A stretch of 64,000 bases of DNA from an uncultured Eggerthellaceae bacterium (GTDB lineage Bacteria; Actinomycetota; Coriobacteriia; Coriobacteriales; Eggerthellaceae). The DNA is taken from positions 62,001-126,000 of the forward strand of contig CAKTUD010000002.1 of the NCBI GenBank assembly GCA_934617425.1. The letters are read 5' to 3'. Position 1 is the first letter of the stretch; each line of letters starts with the position of its first letter. A program made the translations under genes and the position numbers. Of this stretch, positions 52,709-61,412 are shown piece by piece. The notes under the pieces are model-generated. The model did not search any database. It saw nothing but the letters and a program-made list of their open reading frames with translations, and had not been told where the DNA came from.

Positions 52709-53881
52709 ATGGAAAACCAAAACGAGCCGCAAAACCAGCCCGCGGCACCTTCGGGCGCCGGCCCTGTGCCGCCTGCTTCTTTCCAGCAGCAAGGTGCCGC
52801 TTGGGGCAATCGGCCTGCTGAAGGCGATACCCCGCACCAGGTGGATGGGCGGCGGGCAAGCGGTCAACAGGCAAGCGAACAGCAGGCGAGCTGGCAACAG
52901 GGCGCTTCGCAGCCTTACGTTGCCCCGGCTCCTGCACCGGTAAAGAAATCGCACGGCTGGATTGTGGCGATCGCCATCGTCGTCGCCCTGCTTATAATTT
53001 CGGTCGTTTCTGTAACTTCATGCACGAGGATGATCGGCTCGCTCGGGATATCGAGCTCCTCCGTTGTCGACAGCGTCGTTGCCGATGCGAATAGCGTCGG
53101 CGTCATCGAGATCGACGGAACCATCGACTACGACAACAGCGCTAACAGCCCCGAAGGCCTGAAATACCTGCTCGACGAGGCGGCCGACGACGATAACATC
53201 GTGGCAGTCGTCCTGCGCGTTAATTCGGGTGGTGGTTCGGCTACGGCAGGCGAGGAGATGGCTACCTACGTAAGGGAATTTCGCGAGAACACGGGCAAGC
53301 CCGTTGTCGTTTCGAGTGCTGCTCTCAACGCAAGCGCGGCTTACGAGATCTCGTCGCAAGCCGATTACATTTACGTGGCGAAGACCACCGAGATCGGCGC
53401 GATCGGCACGGTCATGCAAAGCACCGACTATTCCGAGTTGCTTGGCAAACTCGGCGTGCGCGTCGACAACATAGCTTCCGCCGAAAGCAAGGATTCGAGC
53501 TACGGCACACGGGCTCTCACCGACGACGAGCGCGCTTACTACCAAGATATCGTCAACCAAATCAACGAGGTGTTCATCCAAAATGTTGCTGCGGGGCGCG
53601 ATATGGAGGTCTCCGAGGTGCGTTCGCTGGCGACGGGCTTGGTGTTCACAGGCCAAACCGCCATTGACAACGGTTTGGCCGATGCCATCGGCACGCGCGA
53701 GGACGCTATCGAATATGCGGCGCGCATGGCTGGATGCAGAAGCTACAATACTTGTGATCTTTCCCTGTCGCGTGGCTACGACCTTTCCAGCTTGGCCGAC
53801 ATCTTGGGGGAAAATTACACCGTTGATGATTTGAAATCGCTTCTGAAGGAGCAATCGGAGCATGGAAACGAAGCTCGATAA
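52709..53881 (+). CDS. sppA: Signal peptide peptidase SppA, membrane-anchored S49 family
   Basis: Degrades cleaved signal peptides in the membrane. 390 residues: a Gln/Pro/Ala-rich cytoplasmic stretch (1-78), one membrane helix (about 82-105, GWIVAIAIVVALLIISVVSV), then an S49 serine protease domain. Probable catalytic Ser209 lies in LNASAAYEISSQADYIY and Lys261 in AESKDSSYG, matching the Ser-Lys dyad of the short SppA of Bacillus; LRVNSGGGSATAGEEM forms the strand before the active site. ATG after CAAGGACG; its 3' end overlaps the next gene by 20 bp. Confidence 0.9.
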   Translation: MENQNEPQNQPAAPSGAGPVPPASFQQQGAAWGNRPAEGDTPHQVDGRRASGQQASEQQASWQQGASQPYVAPAPAPVKKSHGWIVAIAIVVALLIISVVSVTSCTRMIGSLGISSSSVVDSVVADANSVGVIEIDGTIDYDNSANSPEGLKYLLDEAADDDNIVAVVLRVNSGGGSATAGEEMATYVREFRENTGKPVVVSSAALNASAAYEISSQADYIYVAKTTEIGAIGTVMQSTDYSELLGKLGVRVDNIASAESKDSSYGTRALTDDERAYYQDIVNQINEVFIQNVAAGRDMEVSEVRSLATGLVFTGQTAIDNGLADAIGTREDAIEYAARMAGCRSYNTCDLSLSRGYDLSSLADILGENYTVDDLKSLLKEQSEHGNEAR

Positions 53882-55901
53882 CGTAAATGCCGCATACACG
53901 CGCGACAAGCGCATCGATTGGCCTGCTCGCGCCGTTGTGACCGCGGGGATGCCCTATGGCAACAAACCGCTTCATTTCGGCCACATCGCGGGCGTGTTCG
54001 TACCAGCTGATGCCTACGCACGTTTTCTGCGCGACCGCATAGGCGCCGACAACGTGCGTTTCATCAGTGGCACCGACTGTTTCGGCTCGCCTATCAACGA
54101 GGGCTATCGCAAGCTGGTCGAGAAGGGCGAATTCTCAGGCACTATCTCCGATTACGTGATGCGCAACCACAATGCCCAAAAGGCAACTCTCGAGGCCTAC
54201 GGCATCAGCCTTTCCATCTATGACGGGTCGGGGATCGGTCACGCTGGCGAGGTGCATCAGGAGCTTTCCGAAAACTTCATCACGCGCTTGTACGAAAACG
54301 GCTTTTTGCACAAGCGTTCTACCCTGCAGTTCTACGATACGCAGGCTCAGACCTTCTTAAACGGTCGCCAGGTGCATGGGCATTGTCCTGTGCAAGGCTG
54401 CAAATCGGACCATGCATATGCAGACGAATGTGATTTGGGCCATAGCTATGCGCCCGAGGAACTTATCAACCCGACGTCGTCGCTTACGGAAACGGTTCCT
54501 GAGATGCGCCCGGTTGAAAACTGGTATTTCGACCTGCCCGCCTTTGCCGACTATCTGCGCGGTTTCGTTGCCGATCTCGAAGAAGACGACCGTGTGCGCG
54601 ACATCGTTCCTCAGGTAATCAAGGAATTCTTGGTGCCGCCCATCATCTATGTGAAAAACGAGCTGCGCGAAGAGTACGAGGCGCTTGCGCAAGATTTGCC
54701 TGCGCATGAGCTCCACGAGGCCGATGCGGGCAAGCAAAGCTTCGAACTCGAATTTTCCACCATCGATGCGCGCGATGAGGCGCGTGACGTGCTTCGCCGC
54801 GCTGGTTTGCGTTTCCGCACGGGAAAGGCGCTCGTGCCGTTCCGCATTACCGGCAACATCGAATGGGGCGTCAAGGCTCCGGTGCTCGATGGGGTCGAGG
54901 GCCTCACGGTTTGGTGCTGGCCTGAAAGCCTATGGGCTCCCATTTCGTTTACCATCGCCGCAAACGACGCGCTCGGCTTGCCTCGCGATGCCTGGAAAGA
55001 TTTCTGGTGCAGCGATGACGCGACGGTGTATCAGTTTATCGGGCAGGACAACCTGTATTTCTACGGTGTGGTGCAGCCTGCTTTGTGGAAAGCTCTTTTG
55101 CCCGGCAACGTGTTCTCGCACGAGGCTGCCGACGCTACGTTGCATCAAACCACGCTGGTCGCAAATCACCATGTGCTTTTGGGAAATAAGAAAGCGTCGT
55201 CTTCGGGTGAGGTGAAACCGCCTACGGCTGACGAGCTGCTCGATTATTACACGGTCGATCAGTTGCGTGCGCATTTTCTGGCGCTCGGTCTCGATCAAAA
55301 GTCGGTCGGTTTCAAGCCCAAGCCGTTCATGGCAAAGCCCGAGGAGCGCGACAATCCGCGTATCGCCGATCCCGTGCTTAAGGAGGGCGCGCTGCTCACC
55401 AACGTGTTCAATCGTTTGGCGCGCAGTGTGCTTTATGAGGCGAAGAACAACTTTAACGGCGCTATTCCGCTTGATGCCCCTGTTCCCGAGGTCGTGGCGC
55501 TTGTCCAAGAGACCCTTGCTGCCTACGATAAACTCATGAAGAAGGCCGAGCTGCATTCGGTCATGTCGATCATGGATGATTTCATCCGCAAGGCTAACAA
55601 ACATTGGGCCGACGGCATAAAGGCCGCCGATGGCAACGAGGACGTTGCGGCGCGCAGGCAGGTTCTGGCTGATTCCGCTTACCTGTTGTGGGTGTCTGCT
55701 TTGCTCATGCATCCAATCGTCCCGACTGGCTGCGAGCAGATTTGCAGCTATCTCGATTTCGATGCGAAAGGGTTCTTCAGCTGGGATCACGACTTCCTGA
55801 CGCTGAGCGAGCTTGCCAAGGGCGAAACGGATCATCCTGTGCGCGAGCTTGCCCCCCGCGCCGACTTCTTCAAGAAACATCCATCCCAATACAAGAAGTA
55901 G
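53862..55901 (+). CDS. Methionyl-tRNA synthetase-like class I protein with degenerate active-site motifs
   Basis: 679 residues aligned end to end with MetRS: TAGMPYGNKPLHFGHIAG (HIGH motif kept as HFGH), a CP/zinc-knuckle insert, WG motif (GNIEWGVKAP), FIGQDNLYFY, and a helical anticodon-binding domain. Key sites differ: the KMSKS loop reads GNKKASSSGE, the pocket motif YVWxDAxxGY is VWCWPESLWAP, the conserved His of FIGKDxxYFH is Tyr, and the zinc spacing is CX4C then CX2GH. It may be a paralogue with altered substrate, or a non-canonical MetRS. ATG lies inside sppA behind GAAGGAG. Confidence 0.8.
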   Translation: METKLDNVNAAYTRDKRIDWPARAVVTAGMPYGNKPLHFGHIAGVFVPADAYARFLRDRIGADNVRFISGTDCFGSPINEGYRKLVEKGEFSGTISDYVMRNHNAQKATLEAYGISLSIYDGSGIGHAGEVHQELSENFITRLYENGFLHKRSTLQFYDTQAQTFLNGRQVHGHCPVQGCKSDHAYADECDLGHSYAPEELINPTSSLTETVPEMRPVENWYFDLPAFADYLRGFVADLEEDDRVRDIVPQVIKEFLVPPIIYVKNELREEYEALAQDLPAHELHEADAGKQSFELEFSTIDARDEARDVLRRAGLRFRTGKALVPFRITGNIEWGVKAPVLDGVEGLTVWCWPESLWAPISFTIAANDALGLPRDAWKDFWCSDDATVYQFIGQDNLYFYGVVQPALWKALLPGNVFSHEAADATLHQTTLVANHHVLLGNKKASSSGEVKPPTADELLDYYTVDQLRAHFLALGLDQKSVGFKPKPFMAKPEERDNPRIADPVLKEGALLTNVFNRLARSVLYEAKNNFNGAIPLDAPVPEVVALVQETLAAYDKLMKKAELHSVMSIMDDFIRKANKHWADGIKAADGNEDVAARRQVLADSAYLLWVSALLMHPIVPTGCEQICSYLDFDAKGFFSWDHDFLTLSELAKGETDHPVRELAPRADFFKKHPSQYKK

Positions 55902-56159
55902 GCGGGCGTTCGTGCGTTTTGTTGACGCGTTTCATCAGGCAAAATGTCGAATAGTTGAAAGGATGGGGCCTTGATCGCGAGGCTCCATCGCTTGTTTGCG
56001 GGCTCGTGCCGATTTGGGGTCGCGGGTGCGAATGTGCTAACCTATTGAGGTTGATATTTTCACGCAGACACGTACGAAACATCGAAACGAACGATAAACG
56101 CACTAGCAAGATTCGCTACAGTTTGCCATTGCAGAAGAACTATGCAACGGAGGTTTACC

Positions 56160-57290
56160 ATGCAAAACGCTCTGCAAGCTGCTGGGAAGAAACGCTTTTT
56201 TGCAAGCGTTGCTGGTGCGGCCGTTGTCGCATCGCTTTCCGTCGCGGCGCTTCCTCTTTTCGCAACACCCGCATATGCCGATAACGCAGCCGAGATTCAG
56301 GCTCAGGCCGATGCTGCCTTGCAGGAACTCAACGCCATGCAGGACACTGCGAACGGTTATTACAACGACTACGTGAACGCTTTGGCCGACTACGAAAGCG
56401 CTTCGCGCATGGCCGAAGAAGCAAAGGCCGAGGTCGCCAGCCTCAACGAGCAGATGGCCGATATCCAGGATCGATTGGGCGACCGTGCTCGTTCGATGTA
56501 TCGCTCGGGTAGTTCGAGCGTCGTCGATTTGCTGCTGGGCTCCACCTCGTTCGAGGAATTCACTACCAACTGGGATCTTCTTGGGCGCATGAATCAAAGC
56601 GATGCCGATCTCGTTCAGCAGGCAAAGGATTTGCGCGAGCAAGCTCAAGCCAGGCAGAAGGATTACGAGGATCAGGCTGCAAAAGCCCAGACCAAGGCCG
56701 ACGAGGCCTCCGAGCTTTATGACAAGGCGCAGGAGACCATTTCGGAGATGCAGTCGGTTTACGATAACCTAAGCGCCGAGGCGCAGGCCGCTTATGCTAG
56801 CCAAGCGAGCGCAAGCGATTATTATGCCGCCGCAGCTGCCGAATACGGCGCCACTATCAATTCTGATGGTTCGGTTTACGATTCGACTACGGGGCAAACG
56901 TATTCCTCTATTTCCGACTACACCAGCGCGACGGGCAATTCCATCGTCGATCGCGCTCGTTCGATGATCGGCTCCGCTTATGTTTGGGGCGGCACTGGCG
57001 GTTCGTGGGGCGGTTTCGACTGCTCGGGCTTGGTGAGCTTTGCGATTTCCGGTCAGTATGGCAATCGTTTGGGTACCACCAACACCTTTATGGGCTATCA
57101 GAAGTCCACCAACTATCAGCCGGGTGATTTGGTTGTGAACGAGGGTCACGTGGCTATCGTTTCCGAGGTTGACGCCAACGGCAATATCACCAAGATCATC
57201 CATGCTATCAACGAGAGCCAAGGTGTTCAGGAAACGGGTATGGCGGGTTTCTTCAGCGATGGCGACTATACTGTTGTGAAAGCTAGTTAG
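56160..57290 (+). CDS. Secreted NlpC/P60 peptidoglycan hydrolase with coiled-coil domain
   Basis: 376 residues: signal peptide (about 1-41, ending TPAYADN), a long Ala/Glu/Gln coiled coil (about 45-225) like the regulatory domains of RipA and PcsB, a short linker, and a C-terminal NlpC/P60 domain with Cys288 in GGFDCSGLVSFA and His330 in NEGHVAIVS. These enzymes cut stem peptides (often D-Glu-mDAP) during cell separation. ATG at 56160 follows CGGAGGT; an ATG at 56142 is upstream of that site. The last stop is 6 bp before rnhA. Confidence 0.91.
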   Translation: MQNALQAAGKKRFFASVAGAAVVASLSVAALPLFATPAYADNAAEIQAQADAALQELNAMQDTANGYYNDYVNALADYESASRMAEEAKAEVASLNEQMADIQDRLGDRARSMYRSGSSSVVDLLLGSTSFEEFTTNWDLLGRMNQSDADLVQQAKDLREQAQARQKDYEDQAAKAQTKADEASELYDKAQETISEMQSVYDNLSAEAQAAYASQASASDYYAAAAAEYGATINSDGSVYDSTTGQTYSSISDYTSATGNSIVDRARSMIGSAYVWGGTGGSWGGFDCSGLVSFAISGQYGNRLGTTNTFMGYQKSTNYQPGDLVVNEGHVAIVSEVDANGNITKIIHAINESQGVQETGMAGFFSDGDYTVVKAS

Positions 57291-57296
57291 TTCGGC

Positions 57297-57779
57297 ATGG
57301 CATCTCGCGTCGAGGCGTTTAGCGATGGCAGTTCGCGCGGTAACCCCGGTCCCGGTGGTTACGGCGCGATTCTGCGTTTCACGGACAGCAATGGTGTTGT
57401 GCACCAGCGCGAATTCTCGCAAGGGTATGTGCGCACCACAAACAACCGCATGGAGCTTATGGGCGTCATCGTCGCGCTCGAAGCGCTGAAGCGTCCGTGC
57501 AATGTGATGTTCTATACCGATTCGCAATACGTGGTGAAGGCGTTTAACGACAATTGGATTGCCGGATGGCTCAAACGCGGTTGGAAGAATGCGCAAAAAA
57601 AGCCCGTTGCCAATGTCGATTTATGGAAGCGCCTTCTTGCTGCAAAGGAGCCGCATAACGTAACCTTCAAATGGGTGCGTGGCCACAACGGCCACCCGGA
57701 AAACGAGCGCTGCGACGAGCTGGCCACAACCGCCGCCGATAGCGCCAACCTCATCCCCGACCTCGGTTTTGTTGGGTGA
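57297..57779 (+). CDS. rnhA: Ribonuclease HI
   Basis: Cuts RNA in RNA-DNA hybrids. 160 residues with the four acidic catalytic residues in FSDGSSRGNPGPGGYG, NNRMELMGVIVALEAL, YTDSQYVVKAF and GHNGHPENERCDELA, plus the basic handle IAGWLKRGWKNAQKK. ATG is only 6 bp after the upstream stop and lacks a clear ribosome site, suggesting coupling. Its 3' end overlaps the convergent engB by 29 bp. Confidence 0.95.
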   Translation: MASRVEAFSDGSSRGNPGPGGYGAILRFTDSNGVVHQREFSQGYVRTTNNRMELMGVIVALEALKRPCNVMFYTDSQYVVKAFNDNWIAGWLKRGWKNAQKKPVANVDLWKRLLAAKEPHNVTFKWVRGHNGHPENERCDELATTAADSANLIPDLGFVG

Positions 57780-58353
57780 CGCGTTCGGTTATGAGATGTT
57801 TGAGCTCGTCCATGCCGATGCCTTTTTCCGACGACGTTATCACCGACGGTGTGTCTTTGTCGAGCTGAAGCTGCTTGCGAATTGCTGCTGCCTGCGCGTT
57901 GCGTTTGGCAGCGGAAAGTTTGTCGCCTTTGGTAAAGACGATGGCGTAGGGGAGGTCCGATTCCTGCAGAAACGACACCATGTTCTCATCGAGCGCGCTG
58001 GCGGGGTGACGGATGTCGATGAGCGAGCACACCAACGCGAAATTGCGATCCTGATTGAAATAACCCTCGATAAGGTTTGCCCAGCGGTTGCGCTCGGCTT
58101 TCGACACCTTGGCAAAGCCGTAGCCGGGCAAATCGACGAAGCGCGCATCGGGCGACTTGAAGAAATTGATCGTAGCGGTTTTTCCGGGATTCTGCGAAAC
58201 ACGCGCAAGTTGCTTGCGGTTGAACAACTTGTTCAAAAGCGATGACTTGCCCACGTTCGAGCGCCCCGCAAAGGCAACCTCGGGCACGGTTGAGGGGACG
58301 ATCTGGTTGACCAGACCAAACGACATCTCGTATTCGACCTTCTGGAAGTTCAT
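57751..58353 (-). CDS. engB: Ribosome biogenesis GTPase EngB/YsxC
   Basis: GTPase needed for large-subunit assembly. 200 residues: G1 GRSNVGKSSLLN, G2 PGKTATINFF, G3 DLPGYGFAKV, G4 TKGDK and G5 SSEKGIG. In many bacteria it follows lon or clpX, but here it stands alone on the - strand, convergent with rnhA. Its upstream region (58354 onward) is shared, divergently, with the small-protein/P-type ATPase operon. Confidence 0.95.
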   Translation of the reverse strand: MNFQKVEYEMSFGLVNQIVPSTVPEVAFAGRSNVGKSSLLNKLFNRKQLARVSQNPGKTATINFFKSPDARFVDLPGYGFAKVSKAERNRWANLIEGYFNQDRNFALVCSLIDIRHPASALDENMVSFLQESDLPYAIVFTKGDKLSAAKRNAQAAAIRKQLQLDKDTPSVITSSEKGIGMDELKHLITERVTQQNRGRG

Positions 58354-58783
58354 AGCGCACCTTTTCTCTTGATATGAGCTTTCATTTTACTGGAACGCCG
58401 CCATCGCGACGGCCTCTTTCTGCGTGCGCGAATCGTGAGCTCGATTATGGAGCGCTCTTTCATAACTTCATCACTTTTTCGAAACACATCTCCGCCCGCG
58501 AAAAGTTAAGATAAAAACGTTAGCCGTAGTAAACAAAAAACTTTGGTCGTCTAAACATAAAAGTTCACCTTGCAGTTTTTCCCGGCGTTTTAAAATCGGT
58601 TAACTTTTGTCATCGGAAGCATTTGACCTGCGGAAAGTCAACTTTGGTTTACGCTTTGCGATGACTATGGACTTAAGGTCTTCGTCAAGCTAATGTAAAC
58701 CCAACGGCAGCGGAAACGCTGCGTCAAATCAAGAGGCATACGAGTAAACGTGCCTGCACGTCTCGATTGAAAGGACAGAGAAA
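58354..58783. promoter_or_regulatory. 430-bp AT-rich divergent control region with repeated AAAGTT boxes and leader hairpins
   Basis: The gap has several related AAAGTT boxes in both directions: AAAAGTTAA (58501-58509), AAAACTTTGG (58537-58546), AAAAGTT (58559-58565), TTAACTTTT (58600-58608) and the palindrome AAAGTCAACTTT (58634-58645). Nearer the + strand gene lie two hairpins: GCAGCG-GAAA-CGCTGC (58707-58722, a GNRA tetraloop) and CGAG/ACGTG paired with CACGT/CTCG (58741-58765). No convincing -35/-10 pair was found. The pattern suggests cooperative regulator binding and a structured leader. Confidence 0.5.
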
Positions 58784-59041
58784 ATGAAGAAGCAGACGAA
58801 GAACAACTGGCTGTTCACCGGTCTTGGTTTCCTGATCGGCACCGCCGGCATTGCCGCTGTCACCAGCGAAACCGCAAAGAAGGGCTACGTTCATGCTATG
58901 GCTCAGGGCATGAAGTGCAAGAAGAGCTATCAGGACATGGTCGAGAACGCCAAGGCCGAGTACGACGACATGGTTGCCCAGGCCACCTACATCAGCGTTT
59001 CCGATAAAGAGGCTGCTGCCGCTAAGGACGAGGCCGAATAA
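58784..59041 (+). CDS. Small protein upstream of P-type ATPase (DUF6110-like)
   Basis: 85 residues: an N-terminal hydrophobic, glycine-rich segment (about 9-27, WLFTGLGFLIGTAGIAAV), then a charged helical region (KAEYDDMVAQATY) and an acidic Ala-rich tail. It resembles short DUF6110-type proteins that I recall next to heavy-metal-type P-ATPases; this could not be checked. ATG after GAAAGGACAG. A terminator-like hairpin separates it from the ATPase, so it may be made in excess. Possibly a membrane accessory subunit. Confidence 0.7.
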   Translation: MKKQTKNNWLFTGLGFLIGTAGIAAVTSETAKKGYVHAMAQGMKCKKSYQDMVENAKAEYDDMVAQATYISVSDKEAAAAKDEAE

Positions 59042-59060
59042 CCTTACGCCAATGTACATG

Positions 59061-59096
59061 CGCGCCGCAGGCTCAAGCCGGCGGCGCGTTTTGTTT
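59061..59096 (+). terminator. Attenuator-type terminator between small protein and ATPase
   Basis: CGCGCCGC (59061-59068) pairs with GCGGCGCG (59081-59088), with an inner GGCT/AGCC stem and a TTTTGTTT tail. The ATPase start is only 22 bp after the tail, so read-through rather than a new promoter must drive it. Confidence 0.78.
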
Positions 59097-59118
59097 GCAG
59101 ACGAAAGAAGCACTAACA

Positions 59119-61206
59119 GTGAAATACTCAATCGAAAAAGAATTTCCTGGCCATCTGCGCGTAAAACTCATCGGCCCCGTGCCTGAGGAGGACCTAGCCG
59201 TCCTTGAGGCCGTTTTGGCGAAAAGCCCGGCTATCGAGGACTTTCGCGTTTACCCGCGCATCGGTTCGATTTCGCTGACCTACTCGCCCGAAAACGACGG
59301 TCGCCGTCGCGCCATGGCTTACCTGTGCGCGATCGATGCCGAGATGATCGACGCCGCGCGCGAGGGGCACTATATTTTCACCTGTGCCGCGAACGAGAAC
59401 CTGCTGATCGATTTGGCCACCATGACGGGTGCCTATCTGCTGCGTCGCTGGTTTTTACCCAAGCCGCTCTCGATGCTTTTCGCCCTGTGGGGCTTCCGCG
59501 GCTTTTTTGCGGCCGCGCTGCGCTCGCTTGGCAAGGCGAAGCTCGATGTGCCCGTCCTCGACGCGTCCGCCATCGCCATGTCGCTCGTTCAGGGCGACAG
59601 TCGCACTGCGGGCGAAACCATGTTCCTGCTGAATCTCGGCGAGACTCTTCAGGACCACACGCAGGCGCAGTCGGAAAGCGCCCTTATCGATGCGCTGTTG
59701 GATGTCTCGGAAACCGCGCATAAGGTCGAGGGCGACCTCGAGCTCGAAACGAAGGTTTCCGCATTGGCGAAGGGCGATGTCATCGTCGTGCGCATGGGCA
59801 TGCCCATCCCCGTCGACGGCAAGATTATCCAGGGCAGCGCCATGGTGAACCAATCGTCGCTCACGGGCGAATCCGAAGCGGTCGAGCGTTCGGTCGACGA
59901 CAGCGTTTTTGCCGGCACCACCGTGGAAGCCGGCGAGATCTTCGTGAAGGTGAGCAACGATCCCGGTGAGACGCGCTTGCGCTCCATCGTATCGCTGGTG
60001 AAGAACGCCGAGCAGTATTGCTCGCCTCGCCAGCTCCATCGCGAGCAGCTGGCCAATCGCATCGTGCCGTGGAATTTCCTGCTTGCGGGCGTGGTGGCGC
60101 TTACCACGCGCGACATCGTGCGCACGTCCGCCGCGCTTATGGTCGATTATTCTTGCGGTCTGAAGCTTACGAGCTCCATCGCCGTGCTTTCGGCCATGAG
60201 CCAGTCGGCGAAAGCGGGCTTTACCGTAAAGGGCTCTAAGTACTTCGATGCGGTCGAGCAGGCCGACGCCATCGTTTTCGACAAGACGGGTACTCTTACC
60301 GAGGCTACCCCGCATGTCGCGCGCGTCTTGTCCATGAACGATCATAGCGAAGACGACGTGCTTCGTTTCGCCGCGTGCCTGGAAGAGCATTTCCCGCACC
60401 CCGTTGCTCGCGCTGTGGTGAATGCCGCAGCTGAGAGGGGCTTGGGGCATCGCGAGCGTCACGCCGAGGTCGAATACGTGGTTGCGCATGGCATCGCGAG
60501 CTCGCTTGACGGAAAGCGCGTGGTTATCGGCTCCGAGCACTTCGTGATGGAGGATGAGAACATCGAGGTGACGCCCGAGCAGCAAGCCCGTATAAAGGAC
60601 GAGGCTGATGGCCTCTCGCCCCTTTATCTCGCCGTCGATGGCGTGCTCGAGGGTGTTATCTACGTGGAAGACCCGATCAAGCCCACTGCGGCTGCTGCTG
60701 TGAAGGAGCTTCGCAAACTTGGCTTCAAACGTTTGGTCATGCTCACGGGCGACCACGAGTTCACGGCCGAGCGCATCGCGAAGGCGGCCGGCCTCGACGA
60801 GTTCCGGGCTAACATGCTGCCGGAAGACAAACACGCTTATGTCCAGAAGCTTAAGGACGAGGGCTACAACGTGATAATGGTGGGCGACGGCGTGAACGAC
60901 GCTCCCGCGCTAGCGCTCGCCGATGTCGGTATCGCCATGGGGCAGGGAACCGCAGTTGCCAAAGAAGTTGCTGATATCACCCTAACCGATGGCGACCTTT
61001 CTTCGCTTGTCACGCTGCGCAAGCTCTCCGTTGAGCTCTCGCGTCGCCTCGACAAGAGTTTCCGCACGGTCATGGGCCTGAACTCGCTGTTCTTGGCTCT
61101 GGGCGTCACAGGCGTCATCACCCCGCAAACCTCATCGCTTTTGCACAACTTCTCGACCATCGGGCTTTCGGCTGCCTCAAGCCGCAAGTTCAAAACCGAG
61201 GAGTAA
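59119..61206 (+). CDS. P1B-like heavy-metal P-type ATPase with atypical membrane motif
   Basis: 695 residues from the GTG at 59119, behind GAAAGAAG. The N-terminus is an HMA-like fold without a CXXC metal site (residues 1-75). Actuator motif is SLTGES, phosphorylation site DKTGTLT (Asp388), with HPVARAV as the HP motif, MLTGDHEFTAERIA and VGDGVNDAPALALADVGIAMG hinge. The transmembrane metal site, normally CPC, is DYSCGLK (Cys346). This and the missing N-terminal cysteines set it apart from standard Cu and Zn/Cd pumps; the transported ion is unknown. The partner small protein precedes it. Confidence 0.88.
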   Translation: MKYSIEKEFPGHLRVKLIGPVPEEDLAVLEAVLAKSPAIEDFRVYPRIGSISLTYSPENDGRRRAMAYLCAIDAEMIDAAREGHYIFTCAANENLLIDLATMTGAYLLRRWFLPKPLSMLFALWGFRGFFAAALRSLGKAKLDVPVLDASAIAMSLVQGDSRTAGETMFLLNLGETLQDHTQAQSESALIDALLDVSETAHKVEGDLELETKVSALAKGDVIVVRMGMPIPVDGKIIQGSAMVNQSSLTGESEAVERSVDDSVFAGTTVEAGEIFVKVSNDPGETRLRSIVSLVKNAEQYCSPRQLHREQLANRIVPWNFLLAGVVALTTRDIVRTSAALMVDYSCGLKLTSSIAVLSAMSQSAKAGFTVKGSKYFDAVEQADAIVFDKTGTLTEATPHVARVLSMNDHSEDDVLRFAACLEEHFPHPVARAVVNAAAERGLGHRERHAEVEYVVAHGIASSLDGKRVVIGSEHFVMEDENIEVTPEQQARIKDEADGLSPLYLAVDGVLEGVIYVEDPIKPTAAAAVKELRKLGFKRLVMLTGDHEFTAERIAKAAGLDEFRANMLPEDKHAYVQKLKDEGYNVIMVGDGVNDAPALALADVGIAMGQGTAVAKEVADITLTDGDLSSLVTLRKLSVELSRRLDKSFRTVMGLNSLFLALGVTGVITPQTSSLLHNFSTIGLSAASSRKFKTEE

Positions 61207-61248
61207 ATCGCGCTCGTTTCGCGCGCAACAGGTGAAATGTGGAGTTTC

Positions 61249-61288
61249 GGACGCCGCTGGGAAGGATATTCTCTGGCGGCGTCCTTTG
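61249..61288 (+). terminator. Terminator after the P-type ATPase gene
   Basis: GGACGCCGC (61249-61257) pairs with GCGGCGTCC (61276-61284), loop of 18, followed by a weak TTTGCGTT tail. It lies directly ahead of the rpsB promoter. Confidence 0.6.
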
Positions 61289-61291
61289 CGT

Positions 61292-61297
61292 TATACT
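61292..61297 (+). promoter_or_regulatory. -10 box of the rpsB-tsf operon
   Basis: TATACT at 61292-61297; the -35 region coincides with the preceding terminator stem and is weak. The predicted transcript has a leader of about 110 bases before rpsB, long enough for the S2-type autoregulation known in other bacteria, though no known leader fold was recognised. Confidence 0.45.
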
Positions 61298-61412
61298 AAC
61301 CAAGTTTCTAATCACACATGCTTTGGCGACCTGCGCCGCTAGTGGCCACCGGAAAAGGCTGCGGTTTGCGGGGATGACCCAAGGCAGAGGACTAACGAAT
61401 GGAGAAATGAAT

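Noticed and set aside
53862..55901. Pseudogene status of the MetRS-like gene
   Set aside because: The frame is intact over 679 codons, is coupled to sppA and keeps HFGH and the full domain layout; changes are concentrated in active-site motifs, which fits altered function better than decay.
55902..56159. tRNA or small RNA gene in the gap after the MetRS-like gene
   Set aside because: A GGGGCCT/AGGCTCC stem and an AACCT/AGGTT palindrome are present, but no cloverleaf or terminator could be formed.
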